The notes: a model not told the origin generated them from the sequence alone. A stretch of 64,000 nt of DNA from Puffinus mauretanicus (GCA_023333565.1 JAJKFH010000227.1:496001-560000), one strand, 5' to 3'; positions 52,060-62,623 are shown, counted from the stretch's first letter. Translations and numbers: made by a program.

Positions 52060-52120
52060 ATGCAGGCATCGGGAGTGCCAGGCATCTGGGAGACCTGGGT
52101 TCAGCTCGGGGAAAGGAGGC
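52060..52120 (-). mobile_element. MIR-like SINE end fragment, antisense
   Basis: GGCATCTGGGAGACCTGGGT at 52081-52100 followed by TCAGCTC resembles the GGGAGACCTGGGTTC..CTC start of the antisense MIR-like tail. The match is short and the call is tentative; its support comes partly from two similar fragments just to the left. Confidence 0.4.
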
Positions 52121-55100
52121 CTTCGAACCTAGCTCCTGCAGACAGCGAGTGTCGTAGTTCAGTGTGTCCCTCTGGCCTATAACCAGCTTCATTTAGTGCA
52201 TGGACCAGATGGTATTAGTTGAAGAGCTATCTGTGTGCAGTCTTATTTACCGTACGGGCAGAGATTAAATGAAAAATCCTCTTAAGGATACCATAATTCT
52301 GGATCACTTACCAGTGGGCCTAAGTGTTTCAAAACATGGATTTATGGTAACACTATTCCTCCGTACTGAGAGAGTATCATTCCTGCTATAAAGATAGGAA
52401 TTAAGACACCAAACGAGATGAGACAGGAGTTTCAGATTTATCTCTGTTGCCCAGTGTAAAATGCATAGGCCACACAGCTGCTGTGATCTTCAGCTTGTTT
52501 CTGGGTTCTCAGGTCTTAAGTCTAGCATTCAGAAAACAATACTGCTGTTAATGATTGGCTATGAAAACTGTGGTTGGAGACTTGCATGGTGTCACTCATA
52601 ATTCGTCAGAGAAAAAAAATTATTCTATTTGCTGTTCCTGATGTAGATCTTCTGTGAAAAAGCATCTATACTTAGTAGTTACCTGGAGACAGTTTGGAAA
52701 CAATGGCTTTTTTCTCAGTAACAGCTGAAATTGAGGTCTGAAGAGTCAGAGTGGAAGAGAAGCTGGGGCTGAAGAGGATGGTGGTAATGGAAATTTGGAG
52801 TAGAAGTGGTGAGAGGTGAGAGCAGAGACAATGGAGAGCTTGAGGAACTTAGACCGGAGCAGAGGGGGTTCTGTCTTCTCCATCCTTAGCTGATCTTCCT
52901 TTTCCCCATAAATGCAGGACCTGTAGATTCTACTTGTTCGGTGTAATTCCATGCTCACTTACAAAAAGCAGCTTTGCTATCCCCTTACTTGCTGCTTGGG
53001 CTGGGACGGGAAAGAATGAAGGAAGCGGCAAGTTCAAGAGAGTGCATTTTCCACCTATCTCGCCTCCTCCTCCATGGCACCTATTATACCAGAAACCCTT
53101 TCCCCCCTCCCAGGGAGGCAGGAGGCCGACGTGAGCAGATACGCGGGCAGAGCAGACCATTTGCTGCCCCAGCACGGGTCTGCTGTGCCTATGAATTACA
53201 GCAGGTCTGCTCAAACCAGCTTTGAACCACAAGCTGGAAAATGCAGCATCCCCCACACCTGCTTGTACAAGGAAATCAGAGTAGGGTGCATTTAATCTGT
53301 AACTGTTTGTGAAAATAAATTGTAGGAGGTAAATACATCAATCATAAAATCAAGCGTATGTTCCCATGATGACAGGTAGCAGAAAATTTCTCTTAAAGTA
53401 AAAAGTGCTTGTATAGACTTTGGCATAGAGATAAATAACTAAAAAATGCAAGCTGCAGTCTCAAAGGATGGTCCTAAACAAAACACAGCACCACATAGTT
53501 TGATTTAAATGAATATATGGAACAGCTTTCTTTATATCCTAATAAGGCAGACAGTGCTTATTCACGAGCTTGATTCTCAGACTTTTTTTTTCTTTGCAAG
53601 TGAAGCAGACCAGTGGAAAGGACAAATATTTGTCAGATGAGATGTGAACCAGCATATTGAGAAAAAAACCAAGGACACTATTATTTTGTAAAGTGTTATC
53701 AAATCCATATAAAGTAATACTTAAGAACAGTCATTTTCTGCTTTGCTTTGTGTATTAAACTAACCGCACTTTAGGAAATTGTGGCCAAAAAGGATTCTAC
53801 TTCAGCTTGCATGTGCTGTTTATATGTAGAAGCTCTATCACTGGTTCGGAGTAAGAATAAAAAATGTTTCTCAAAAATATGCAGTATTTAAAGAGCTACA
53901 AATAATACCTTCCTGTCTGAAAGGCTTGTTTCGAATTGAACTGTTGCTTTTCAAATCAGTTAAGTGTTAAATTTATGAGGGAAAACTACCCCTACTGAAA
54001 AGTGTTTAGAATCTTAAATTTTCCAGGAGGTTATTCTGACACAATAAACTTCAGGAAAGCAGGCCTATTACTACTGTATATAGGATAGTGCAAGCAAATT
54101 CAAGAACGACCATTTCTCCTACAGGAGGAAGAAGGCCAGATGAGAATTTATAGTTGTATAAACATCATACAAAATGATCCTCCCCTTTGATACACTTTTC
54201 TATGAATTTGGTCTATCTAAAAATCTAGATTTGACAGGGCATGAATCGTGCTCATCCGTTTATTGTACAGAACACACCTATATTCTAGACTACATTCTAT
54301 AAGCAGAGGCTGTGCTGAAGTCCTTCCATAACATATAGCTAAATACAATCTCACATATAATGATATACTTATGCTAGATTTTGCTTTAATATATATGACC
54401 TGACTATTTGGTACCACATAATAGTTTATTAGATTTTTTAAATGACATTACAAAGAGCCTAAGGCTGGTATTACAAGGTATATTGATACATTTCCCATGT
54501 TCACAAAATTCCCCTATTATTATGAGCTTTTATTACAATTTCCCCTCAGTTTTGAAAAATGACCTGTCATATTGCCTTCATAATACACAGGTGCTAATCT
54601 GGTGGCGTTCAAAGAGCAGTCTTAAGTGTGGTCCACATACAACTGCTGACAGCCACTAGTGCTTTCTTCGATTTGTATTTCAAGCTCGAGGAGCATTGCA
54701 ATGATTGTCAGTAATATCCGACATTGGTCATTTTTCTTCACAAGTGACAAAGTACAGACCCTTCTAAATACACTTTTCATTGCCAAAATATTCTAGGCCC
54801 ATAAATGTGGATATGATTATAAAAGCAAACACCTTTCTAAACCAAATACTTTGAAGCGTTCTGGCTAGTTGTTATTAAAAGAGAAGCAAGGCTTTAAAAT
54901 TCTAATTGGGTTCTCTCCTTTTTTGTTACTCAGTATATCATAGCTCTGTTAGCAAAACTGTTTAGTACAACGAGCCAGTGATGTAAACAGAAAGACCACA
55001 GACACTCCCGCAATCCCATCCCTATTCTGTCCAGTATCACTATTTTAACCATAATTATTGTTTGAAGGTGATGCTAAATGACACAGTCTGTTTCAAAGTA

Positions 55101-56145
55101 GAGCTTTACAGTATTAAAAAACTTAAATCCCGTAGTGAGATTTTTCATAGTTAATAGTTCCTTGTCTGTCTAAATATAACAGATTTGAATGGCAGTGGTT
55201 GCTCAACTGTGTACAGATGTCTCTAATGTTAAATCTCTGTTTCTGGTTTATGTTCTAGGAACACACAGGTAAGGTAATACCAGAAGTAGGAGATATGATT
55301 TTGATGTTCAGTGTCTTATGTTTCCAAAATCACGTTATTACATTTATGAGAGAACAACACATAGTCCTCAACTAGTTGAGTGATTGATGCTTAGAGCTAA
55401 GATTAATGCTAAATTTCAGTCTTGTGCTTCACTCCACAAAGTTACGTAGGACAAGTTAAGATTACCATTTCATGAGAGTCACTAGATGTTCAGCTATCAA
55501 AAATGAAATGTCTAGAAAAAGTATAAGAAAGAGAAAAAAGTGACTTCACAAAAAAATACACCCAGTAGTTGAGATCCGTAAGATCTGTGTTTTAATAACA
55601 CAACTAATTGATCCTCATAACAAGAATTCAAAAAGTGAAATTACAGTACACAAATCAAAATATAAACTAACCTATCCCTAACTATACAATATACATTAGG
55701 AATGCAAGCTCTGTAACAATATAAAAATGCTTTTACACACAGTAGTTGCAAAAAGCTGTTCTGTAATTCCAAGGATTTGTAGAAAAAAAAAAAAAGAAGT
55801 CTTCCAGGATTCATCTTAAGTTGCTGGCAACCTGTTGGGGAAAAATAATTAAAAAAAATATATTACTGAGAAGAATTAAGAGAATCATGCTCATCAGAAA
55901 TGTTCATTTGTGGGGTTCAGGCTAAGGGAACTGGCACTGGGGGCAATGAAGCCCGTAATAATTTCTATTGCTGTCAAAGTATCACAAAAATAGGTACCTT
56001 AACAAGAAAGACGTATACCTGTTTCAAACACACATGCCTATTATATAGGCTGCATAGCATTCTAGACGTGACCTCAGAATTTCAAGCCTAAGAGAGGCTG
56101 AGACATGTCTGTCTTAGCCACCTTAAAAAAAAAAAAGTTAAGTAG
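52121..56145. other. Intergenic DNA downstream of HSBP1
   Basis: No coding exon recognised. A C-rich stretch at 53060-53220 yields overlapping open frames on both strands without a known product. The part next to 56146 might still belong to a longer HSBP1 3' UTR. Confidence 0.55.
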
Positions 56146-57243
56146 TTTATTTATCAGTTGCCTTCCATGGATTACAAAAATCAAATTCTATACAAACTGA
56201 AGTGAAATCTTAGTGCTCGTATATTATAATTAAGCACCACACACCCCCCTTATGCTGTAGCAGTTTTGGCACTCTTGCATTGCCCCCATCTTCTGAAACA
56301 CCTTTAGCATTTGTTGTAAATGCTGTGTGTGGTGCCACCTAATCACTTGAATTTATTTACATGTTTTTGTGCTAGATTTTGAACTGCTGCTTGCCAAGTA
56401 GATGAAATATCTACTTCTGCAATGTTTTTGTGTAATATAGGGGCAGTTTATCAATTAAGAAATCACATAAGAAGAATATATAATAATATCACATCTATCT
56501 GACAACAAGAAATTTCTTTTTCCAGGGAGCATTGCCCTGCCATATGCCTTGCCTGTCCGAGCCAGGACCTGCTGCTTTGCAGTGGTGTGTGCGAGTCACG
56601 TTCTCCCAGCAAGCTCCTAACTTCCACAGGAGGGATTTACAGCTCACTGACAGCAACTCCCTCATTAGCCCCTCTGCACAGCAGCAAGTCTACTGTCTTC
56701 AGGGGCTCAGTGGGAGCTAAAGTCTACAGTGGGAGATTAGGAGTAGCACCACGCTCACACTAGCTTTCTAGCTATGGAAATTGGAGCGGAAGTTGGTAAC
56801 ATGCATGAGATTATGGTCCTTTTCAGAAGGCTCAAATGTGATGAGGGAAGGGAAGAGAACAGCTCAGTTTGCTACTGGTATTTTTTCCCCACCTCCTCTC
56901 CTTCCCATGCTGCAAAGACAGTCGTTATTTCAGATCTTACTAAGAGTGCCAGAGTGAGTGAGTAACAGAGAGTGAATACAGCTATTGCACTTCCTCAAAA
57001 TTAACTAGACATGAAGAAAATAACTCTCCTCCCAATATTGGTGAAGAAAACATCTTTGCTGAAGAGGCTAGTAGGAGCCTGCTGAGGAGAGCTTTTTAAA
57101 GCTTCTTGTATTAAGCTGCTCTGAATTAATTTCAGACTACCTCACAAATCAAAGGAAAAAGTCCATCTACTTTAAAGTCAGTCAGTCACTAATTTCAAGT
57201 GACCTGAGGATTCGTTTCAAGGCTCACAAGCAATTGTCTCACT
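56146..57243 (-). other. HSBP1: Probable HSBP1 3' UTR with candidate poly(A) signals
   Basis: No further coding frame follows the HSBP1 stop at 57244. Reading on along the minus strand, AATAAA occurs at 56357-56352 and again at 56151-56146, giving untranslated regions of about 0.9 or 1.1 kb. The choice between them, or a site still further away, cannot be made from sequence alone. The stretch is AT-rich and I saw no repeat in it apart from short A runs. Confidence 0.45.
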
Positions 57244-58421
57244 TTAACTCTTGTTAGTAGCAGGGGTCTTGTTCTCGCCTTCCAATTCTTCCACTCCCGC
57301 TTGCGTCATGAGGTCTGCTATGTTCTTCTCCAGGTCATCTATGCGACAGCTCATGTCATCAAGTTCACTGGAGTCAAGGACTGTGACTGCAATCTAGTAG
57401 TGGTTGGGTTGTTTTTTAGGGTTTTTTTTGTTATTGTCGGTTTGGGTTTTTTATTACAGCTTTGCTCAAACACTTACGGTCAGTTTAAATTGATCTTCTA
57501 AATCCCTCTGGTAAATATACTTTAAAAGACACGTGCATCTATAGTGTGCAGCACCTATCTGACTTTAAAAAAGGATATTTCTTCCAATTATTTGGTCAGA
57601 CATGGTCTGAAATTTGTCCTGCATTTGCTGAAGCAATGTCTGCACCTAATAGAAAGGAAAAAAGAAGTCTGTTTTGTATTCATTAAAGAGGTTGTTACAG
57701 TATTTAATCTCATGTAATGAGGTAAGCACAACGTTTTCTTTCATTGCTGAGCTCAACTGTGCACAAACTCTGCAGTATAATTCCACATTTAAGCAACATA
57801 TTTTTACATATATATATGTACACACAGGAGAACGGAGGCTCACAGTAAACAATTTTAAGATCTAGAAAATGCCCGCGTTCCACAACCAGGACTAAACCCA
57901 CAACAGCCGCTTCCCGCGTCCTCCGTTAATCACATGACGACACTTCTTTCGGTGTCGGAATAACAGCCTTCCCCTCCACGCTGCCAAGCCCTGGCTCTGA
58001 ACCGCATCCCTCCAGACACGGGTGACTCCTCCTCACGCAGGGAGCCCGCGCTGCCCCGGCTGGAGGAAGGGCACTTCAGTAACCGCGCTCCCACCCGAGC
58101 CGCCCCGAGGGACTCTCCAGTGGAAGCGGTTTATCGTAAGACCCGGGAAAAAAAGGCCCAGGCAACACCGCAAGCCCAGCAGCCCCTCCGCCTGACGCGG
58201 GTCACCCAAGCTCGGCCGCGCCGGGCGCCGGCAGGTAAGGCCAGGGCCCGCGAACGGGGCGAGGCCGGAGGCTCCTACCCCCTTCTGCGGGGGGCTCTCC
58301 TCAGGGAGGCCGCGGCCCGCCCGCCCCGCGCTCCCCGCTTCCCCCGAGGCGGGGGACCCGGTGCCGGCGGCCTCACCATGGCGGTGAGGTCCTGCACGGT
58401 CTTCGGGTCGGTCTCGGCCAT
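57244..58421 (-). CDS. HSBP1: Heat shock factor binding protein 1, three coding exons
   Basis: HSBP1 is a small nuclear and cytoplasmic coiled-coil protein; the family binds the trimerisation region of HSF1 and dampens the heat shock response. Coding exons, minus strand: exon 1 58421-58377 (residues 1-15, begins [15 protein letters not shown]), exon 2 57645-57579 (residues 16-37 plus one base), exon 3 57362-57244 (rest of residue 38 to 76, then TAA). The joined frame gives 76 residues, the same length as human HSBP1, and matches the family throughout as I remember it. Hydrophobic residues at 20, 23, 27, 30, 34, 38, 41, 45, 48, 52 and 55 make the coiled coil; the tail from 60 on is polar and acidic. 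The start is chosen because it gives the family N-terminus and has a strong context (A at -3, G at +4). The frame stays open upstream of this ATG, but that is promoter DNA. Identity is very sure; species-specific substitutions (for example C43) were not checked against a database. Confidence 0.97.
57363..57578 (-). other. HSBP1: HSBP1 intron 2, U12-type AT-AC intron
   Basis: This 216-base phase-1 intron begins ATATCCTTTTTT (57578 downward), which equals the U12 donor consensus for AT-AC introns, and ends GTGAAC (last base 57363). A U12-like branch site TCCTTGAC lies at 57380-57373, with the likely branch A at 57374, 11 bases before the intron end; that distance is typical of minor introns. 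No GT donor near the exon 2 end and no AG near the exon 3 start would keep the HSBP1 frame, while the AT-AC borders restore it exactly (R37, I38, D39). An A-rich low-complexity tract on the gene strand (57401-57455) lies just upstream of the branch site. Borders and motifs are read directly from sequence; use of the minor spliceosome is inferred. Confidence 0.92.
57646..58376 (-). other. HSBP1: HSBP1 intron 1, GT-AG type
   Basis: This 731-base phase-0 intron starts GTGAGG directly after codon 15 (ATG) and ends in a pyrimidine-rich run followed by TTAG, directly before codon 16 (GTG). Its first part, about 58376 down to 57900, is still CpG-island sequence; the rest is AT-rich. Both ends are normal major-spliceosome signals, in clear contrast to intron 2. 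Confidence 0.93.
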
Positions 58422-58462
58422 GGTCGGCTCGGCGGGTCCCGGCTCCCGTCTCCACGGCAGCG

Positions 58463-58492
58463 GCGCTTCCGGGCTGCGCCTCGCCACTTCCG
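58463..58492 (-). promoter_or_regulatory. Pair of ETS-like sites in the HSBP1 promoter
   Basis: Read on the gene strand, CCGGAAGCGC lies at 58472-58463 and CGGAAGTGGC at 58492-58483, 20 bases apart. Both carry the GGAA core with CCGGAAG or CGGAAGTG context bound by ETS factors such as GABPA or ELK. Their place 40-70 bases before the start codon fits TATA-less housekeeping promoters, where such sites often mark the start region. Binding is inferred from the motif only. Confidence 0.65.
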
Positions 58493-58494
58493 CC

Positions 58495-58504
58495 TCTCGC
58501 GAGA
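58495..58504. promoter_or_regulatory. TCTCGCGAGA palindromic promoter element
   Basis: A perfect 10-base palindrome, TCTCGCGAGA. This CGCG element is known from CpG-island promoters of housekeeping genes, is sensitive to CpG methylation and has been assigned to BANP (earlier to Kaiso/ZBTB33). It lies 2 bases upstream of the distal ETS-like site and 74 bases upstream of the HSBP1 start codon. Confidence 0.75.
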
Positions 58505-58520
58505 AGAGACGACCCGCGGG

Positions 58521-58539
58521 GCATGCTGGGAAGTGCAGT
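58521..58539 (+). promoter_or_regulatory. ZNF143/THAP11-like promoter element
   Basis: The plus strand reads GCATGCTGGGAAGTGCAGT, close to the reverse complement of the long ZNF143 (Staf/SBS) motif whose core is CCCAGCATGC. The core GCATGCTGGGA is intact and the outer half differs at a few positions. Such sites occur close to start sites in CpG-island promoters and take part in promoter looping. Confidence 0.7.
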
Positions 58540-58870
58540 CCGCGCCGCCCCAGGTCCTGAGGGGCGAGGCTGGGGGCGGGAGCGCCGGGCGGTGGCCGGG
58601 AAAATCCACCGCAAGCCCCGTCTCCAGGCTGCCCGCCCCCCTCCCCGGCCGCCGGAGAGCGTCCCCCGGCAGGGTGCGGGAGCCCGCTCACCCCTGGCCA
58701 GGCAGCCCACGGCGGTGGGGGCCGTGGACCCCTGGGCAGGGTCGCCTCTCTGCAGGCTGCCGGCCTGGACTGCGGCCTCTTCCCCTTTGCCCCCTTGGCG
58801 GCCGTTGTGGGCCCCCGCTGGCAGCGGGGTAGGAAAAGTGAGGAGCTTGTGGGCCTACCCTGTCCATCCG

Positions 58871-59939
58871 AGCTCTGCGTAGGAGGCGAAGTCTCATACA
58901 AAGAGCACTGCCACAGCTGCATGGGAAGGGAAGGCATTAAAACATTTTTTTTCCCCAGGGCATTAAGCTTACGTGTAATCTTACACTTAGAATAAAAGCT
59001 TTCCTCACAGTGAGATCTAATAGTTTTGCTGATGCTCTTAAATCTGCAAGTTGGGGAGATTAGAAATGTTTTTTTCTAGACTGAGAAACAGTGCTGTCTG
59101 AAGAGGCCGTCTCCCTTTTTAGCGTTTAATTTGAAAGGGAATGAGCAGTTAAGCCCAGCCAGCAAACGTGCAGGTGATCTGGCTTCAGAAAGGGGCTCAC
59201 TGCAGGAAGGGCGGCATTACGGATTAGCGCTGGAAGTCGGGAATGTTATGTAAGTGGACTGATGATTAAAGGGAATATATTATCGTGGCATATTGACTTC
59301 ATGAAAGAAAGTACAAATAACAGAGTTGCATGCATTAGATTAAATTCATGTCTGCCACAGGTTAGTGACATGGTCTTTAAGATAAAAGCTTCGTAGACTG
59401 GATTTTCATGGTGGGGATGGACTCAGCATAAGCATTTTCTAAGTGTAAGTTTATAGGCTTTTTAGACCAAAACTACTCATCTGTAGTTTTTGTTTGTGAA
59501 GCGAGTTGATGTTTACACAGCTTGGTTATTGTGTACTGAGATAAGATCTAAACTGAAGTTAACAAAAACATTGAATATGAATTTGTAAATGAAGAACGTT
59601 TCCCATTAGCAGCAGATGATTCTCAAATGTCTCATTTCACCTGAAAGCCCATACAATGCGCTGACACACTGTGCCTTATAGTCACAGTGATAACTAGTCA
59701 CAAATGTGAGATGCAGGGCGTTTGCATTATTAATGTGCCTTTTGGAGCACTGCAGTAGTAATAACAAAACTACTTAGTGCCAGTTTGGGGAAATTTTATT
59801 GTCTGTTTAAAAGTAAAGACGGCTTCTAGTTCTGGAAAATGCTAAGAAATTAACTCCCATTTGTTTGTTTGAGGTGTTTACAAAAGGTGTTGTTTTTATA
59901 ACTGCTATTTTGAATCACATAAACTATTGTTTTGCAAAA
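58871..59939. other. AT-rich DNA between the two CpG-rich blocks
   Basis: Nothing recognised. Sequence returns to AT-rich background directly after the HSBP1 island. Confidence 0.65.
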
Positions 59940-60325
59940 GTCGTCATATCTGGTCCCTTGGTGCACGTGGAAGCGCCGATCTCTTGGCTCCCCCGAATGC
60001 TGGTGCGAGTCCACGGCAGGCAGTGGTGCTTACAGGGTCGGGCTGTGGCTGCCGCCCGGCCGCTCCAGGCCCCAAAGGAGGGGGCATAGCAGCGTCTGTC
60101 TGGGGATCGTGTCTTCCCCGGCACGCCCTTGAACATACAACTGTACAGGGAGACGACACGGTGATCACTGACATGGACTCTCCCGCGTGCACCATGTGTT
60201 GCTCGGTCGGGCAATCGTGGCTTTCTGCATTGAGTCCAGCAGATGCAAGCACAGCGGGGAGAGCCGGAGAGGTCTGACATGTACGCTTGTGTCTTCTCGC
60301 TCCGAGCTGAGGGTGATCTTTATTC
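59940..60325. other. CpG-rich block of unknown origin beside HSBP1
   Basis: GC and CpG content jump abruptly at about 59940 and fall again near 60325, in otherwise AT-rich DNA. The block is 1.4 kb from the HSBP1 promoter. It contains a CACGTG E-box (near 59965), and on the minus strand a donor-like CCTGTAAGC near 60031 and an AATAAA at 60323-60318 at its entry. Overlapping open frames on both strands (for example 59927-60277 plus and 59924-60280 minus) show no protein I know. It could be a small CpG island with a noncoding first exon, or part of an old LTR or other GC-rich insertion. I found no convincing LTR ends or target duplication. Confidence 0.6.
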
Positions 60326-62577
60326 TATTACGTGTTCTTCTGGTAAAACTCAATTGCTGTGTCCAGTTATCTTCTTGGTATTTGCTCTTCTCAGGAAGCT
60401 GCTTGACATATCAAGCTATTGGAGGCCATTTCTGTCTCTTCTAGCCTCCTGATCGCTACAGCCTGTAGCGAGATGCCTACCAGGAGAAGGCATGTGGTCC
60501 AAGACCCACTCCCTGCAGCAGTCCTCCAGGAGTTTCAGCGGGTGACAGTGCACATGCCTTTATTGGTTCTCCATCATTTAACAAGAAAAAAATATGTATT
60601 GGCCTGATTCTCCAGCTTTTTTCGTGTAGATGGTTCTGTTGCAGCTTGACCTTGAGGAGGAGATTACTGATTTGACTTCAGCACTATGTAACTGTGGCCA
60701 TACTGTTACTAATTGTGGCAAGTTTAGATGGGGCACTTTATAGATTCAGCTGGTGCGTTTTCTAGCTCAAACATCCCAATACCATGTTCCATTTTAGGGT
60801 ATGGACAAGCCCTAGATGGTTTTGACATATCACTTAAAATGTGCATCCACTAAACGGGTGTAACAGTCCTTGTTATGCAGGGGGTCAGATCTGACTAACA
60901 AAATGATTCCTCAGGCCATTAAGATTTTTAATAAGTGTCAAATGGCTGCACACTTGTTCTCATAACTTTAGGAATTTTTTTTCATGGCAGGATAAAACAT
61001 TTTTGTTTTTCATTTGCTTCCTAGCATGGCATAGTTAAACAATGACTTACTTAAAATTTGCAGAGTTTTGTCTCCTTTTTGAGACTGGACTGAAAGAAAA
61101 TGCTATGCAAGGAGGACTGGTAGGATTAATGATCCTTTCACAGTAATGTTCAGAGATTACTAAAATGAATGGAGCTGTAGAAGGCTGAATTCTCTTGCTG
61201 GATTTTTACTGACAAAGTCTTAATTTAAAGCATACAGAGAAGGAGGACCTTAAAGATTTACAAAGAGCCTGTTGTTTTCTTTAAAATCAAGGGGAATTTA
61301 CAAAGATTAATTTAAAAAGTTAATGAAACTCCTTTAAAATGCGGGGATATGTAATTCCAAAGTAGAATGATTAGACCTCATAGAGCAGTAAGTTGTGGTC
61401 AGGCTTTGTACAAAAGCAGGCACATTTTCAGTTTTCCAGAGAACTCAAAATGAACTTTGCCTTTGTGGAAACACGATAGATGTTTCTGGTACTGGCGTCT
61501 TTAGGTCTGATTCAGTTCCTGCTTCCTTTGTTGACGTAGGATTAGGGCTCAATATAATTCTCATCAAGTAATGACTTGAAAAAAAATCTGTTAATTTAAC
61601 AGCTTATTTTTTGTGCCAGTTAATGCCAAAATCACCTTAAGTAGTTAATGCTGCAGAATTAATTATACATTTGTTGTTAGGCCTCCTTTCCAGTAATTAT
61701 AACACAGGGATTGGGAGGCATCTAATGAAATGTAAGTTTAAAAAGGCAGAATAAAATTTCCCCAAAGGCAATCTTTGCAAAGGCAGATGTTTTTGCAACA
61801 GACCCTGTTCTTACCAAAAACACTGTTGTGGTGAAGTCACTGTAATGACCTCAAAGAGTTGTGGTCCTATATTTACATCTTTTAAATAGCAGCTCTTCCA
61901 GAGGACCGAGTTCCTGGTAGAATTCTGGTGCATTAGCTCAGTGTAACAGTTTAGAAAAGATTAAATGATTATGTCTGTGTATTCTGTGAGGCAATAAATA
62001 GCAACTATACTTTAATTGCTTTGACCATCAGGTCTTATTTGGGCTCCCTGATGACTTTCAGATAATTGTGGTAGTTCTGAGTATCATTCGTACAATGATT
62101 GGGCACTCAAACTGTTGCAACTGTTCTTACCTGCTCCCTCATTTGAGTGTGCTGAGTTTATGGATCTTAAGATATTCAGCATGTAAAATCACAGATTTTT
62201 TTTTTTATTCAAGCCAAAGACTTACGATGAAATCTTGAGAATGAAATTTTAATATCTCAATTGCAACCTGAGTTGCTCGTGGCAGAAATTCTTGAGAAAA
62301 TACAAAAGTATAGCAAATAGAACTCATTTATTACTTCCAGAGGAATAACACTCCTTAGAGGCTGTCAAATATACATGAGGTCAGAACATATTAAACAAAG
62401 AACTGTGCTTAGAAAACTACTGTCGAGGGAAAAGTAAATGTTCAATATCATGACTCATGTGAATATTTAACTGGATAAAGCACAAATTATGGAAACAGCA
62501 AAACCAGGTCTAGAATAAGTGTGAAAGTGATTTGTATTAAAACAGAAACAATTCACTGTGCTGTTTTCAGATTACTC

Positions 62578-62623
62578 TTCGGCAACTAAAACAAATAGCT
62601 TTCGGCAACTAAAACAAATAGCT
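62578..62623. repeat. Tandem duplication, 23-base unit
   Basis: Two exact copies, 62578-62600 and 62601-62623, of a unit starting TTCGGCAACTAAAACAAATA. It lies in noncoding DNA and looks like a simple replication-slippage product. Confidence 0.95.

Larger units (their letters stand above)
57900..58870. promoter_or_regulatory. HSBP1: CpG island promoter of HSBP1
   Basis: This is the strongest CpG-rich block in the window, in otherwise AT-rich DNA. It covers the HSBP1 first exon, the start of intron 1 and about 450 bases upstream. No TATA box is visible at a useful distance from the start codon; the ETS-like, CGCG and ZNF143-like elements sit within 120 bases of the ATG, so transcription probably starts near 58430-58500. 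Long open frames on both strands here are a by-product of high GC. Divergent transcription to the right is possible, as for many such islands, but no second gene was recognised. Confidence 0.9.

Noticed and set aside
58033..58710. 225-codon minus frame and overlapping plus frames in the CpG island
   Set aside because: Proline-, glycine- and arginine-rich shadow frames of CpG-island DNA with no known domain.
58275..58937. 220-codon minus-strand open frame that contains the HSBP1 N-terminus
   Set aside because: Only the part from the ATG at 58421 to the donor at 58377 is coding; the rest is promoter upstream and intron downstream, open because of high GC.
59924..60280. 118-codon minus and 116-codon plus frames in the CpG-rich block
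   Set aside because: Overlapping frames on both strands at high GC with no recognisable protein; kept only as part of the unexplained block.
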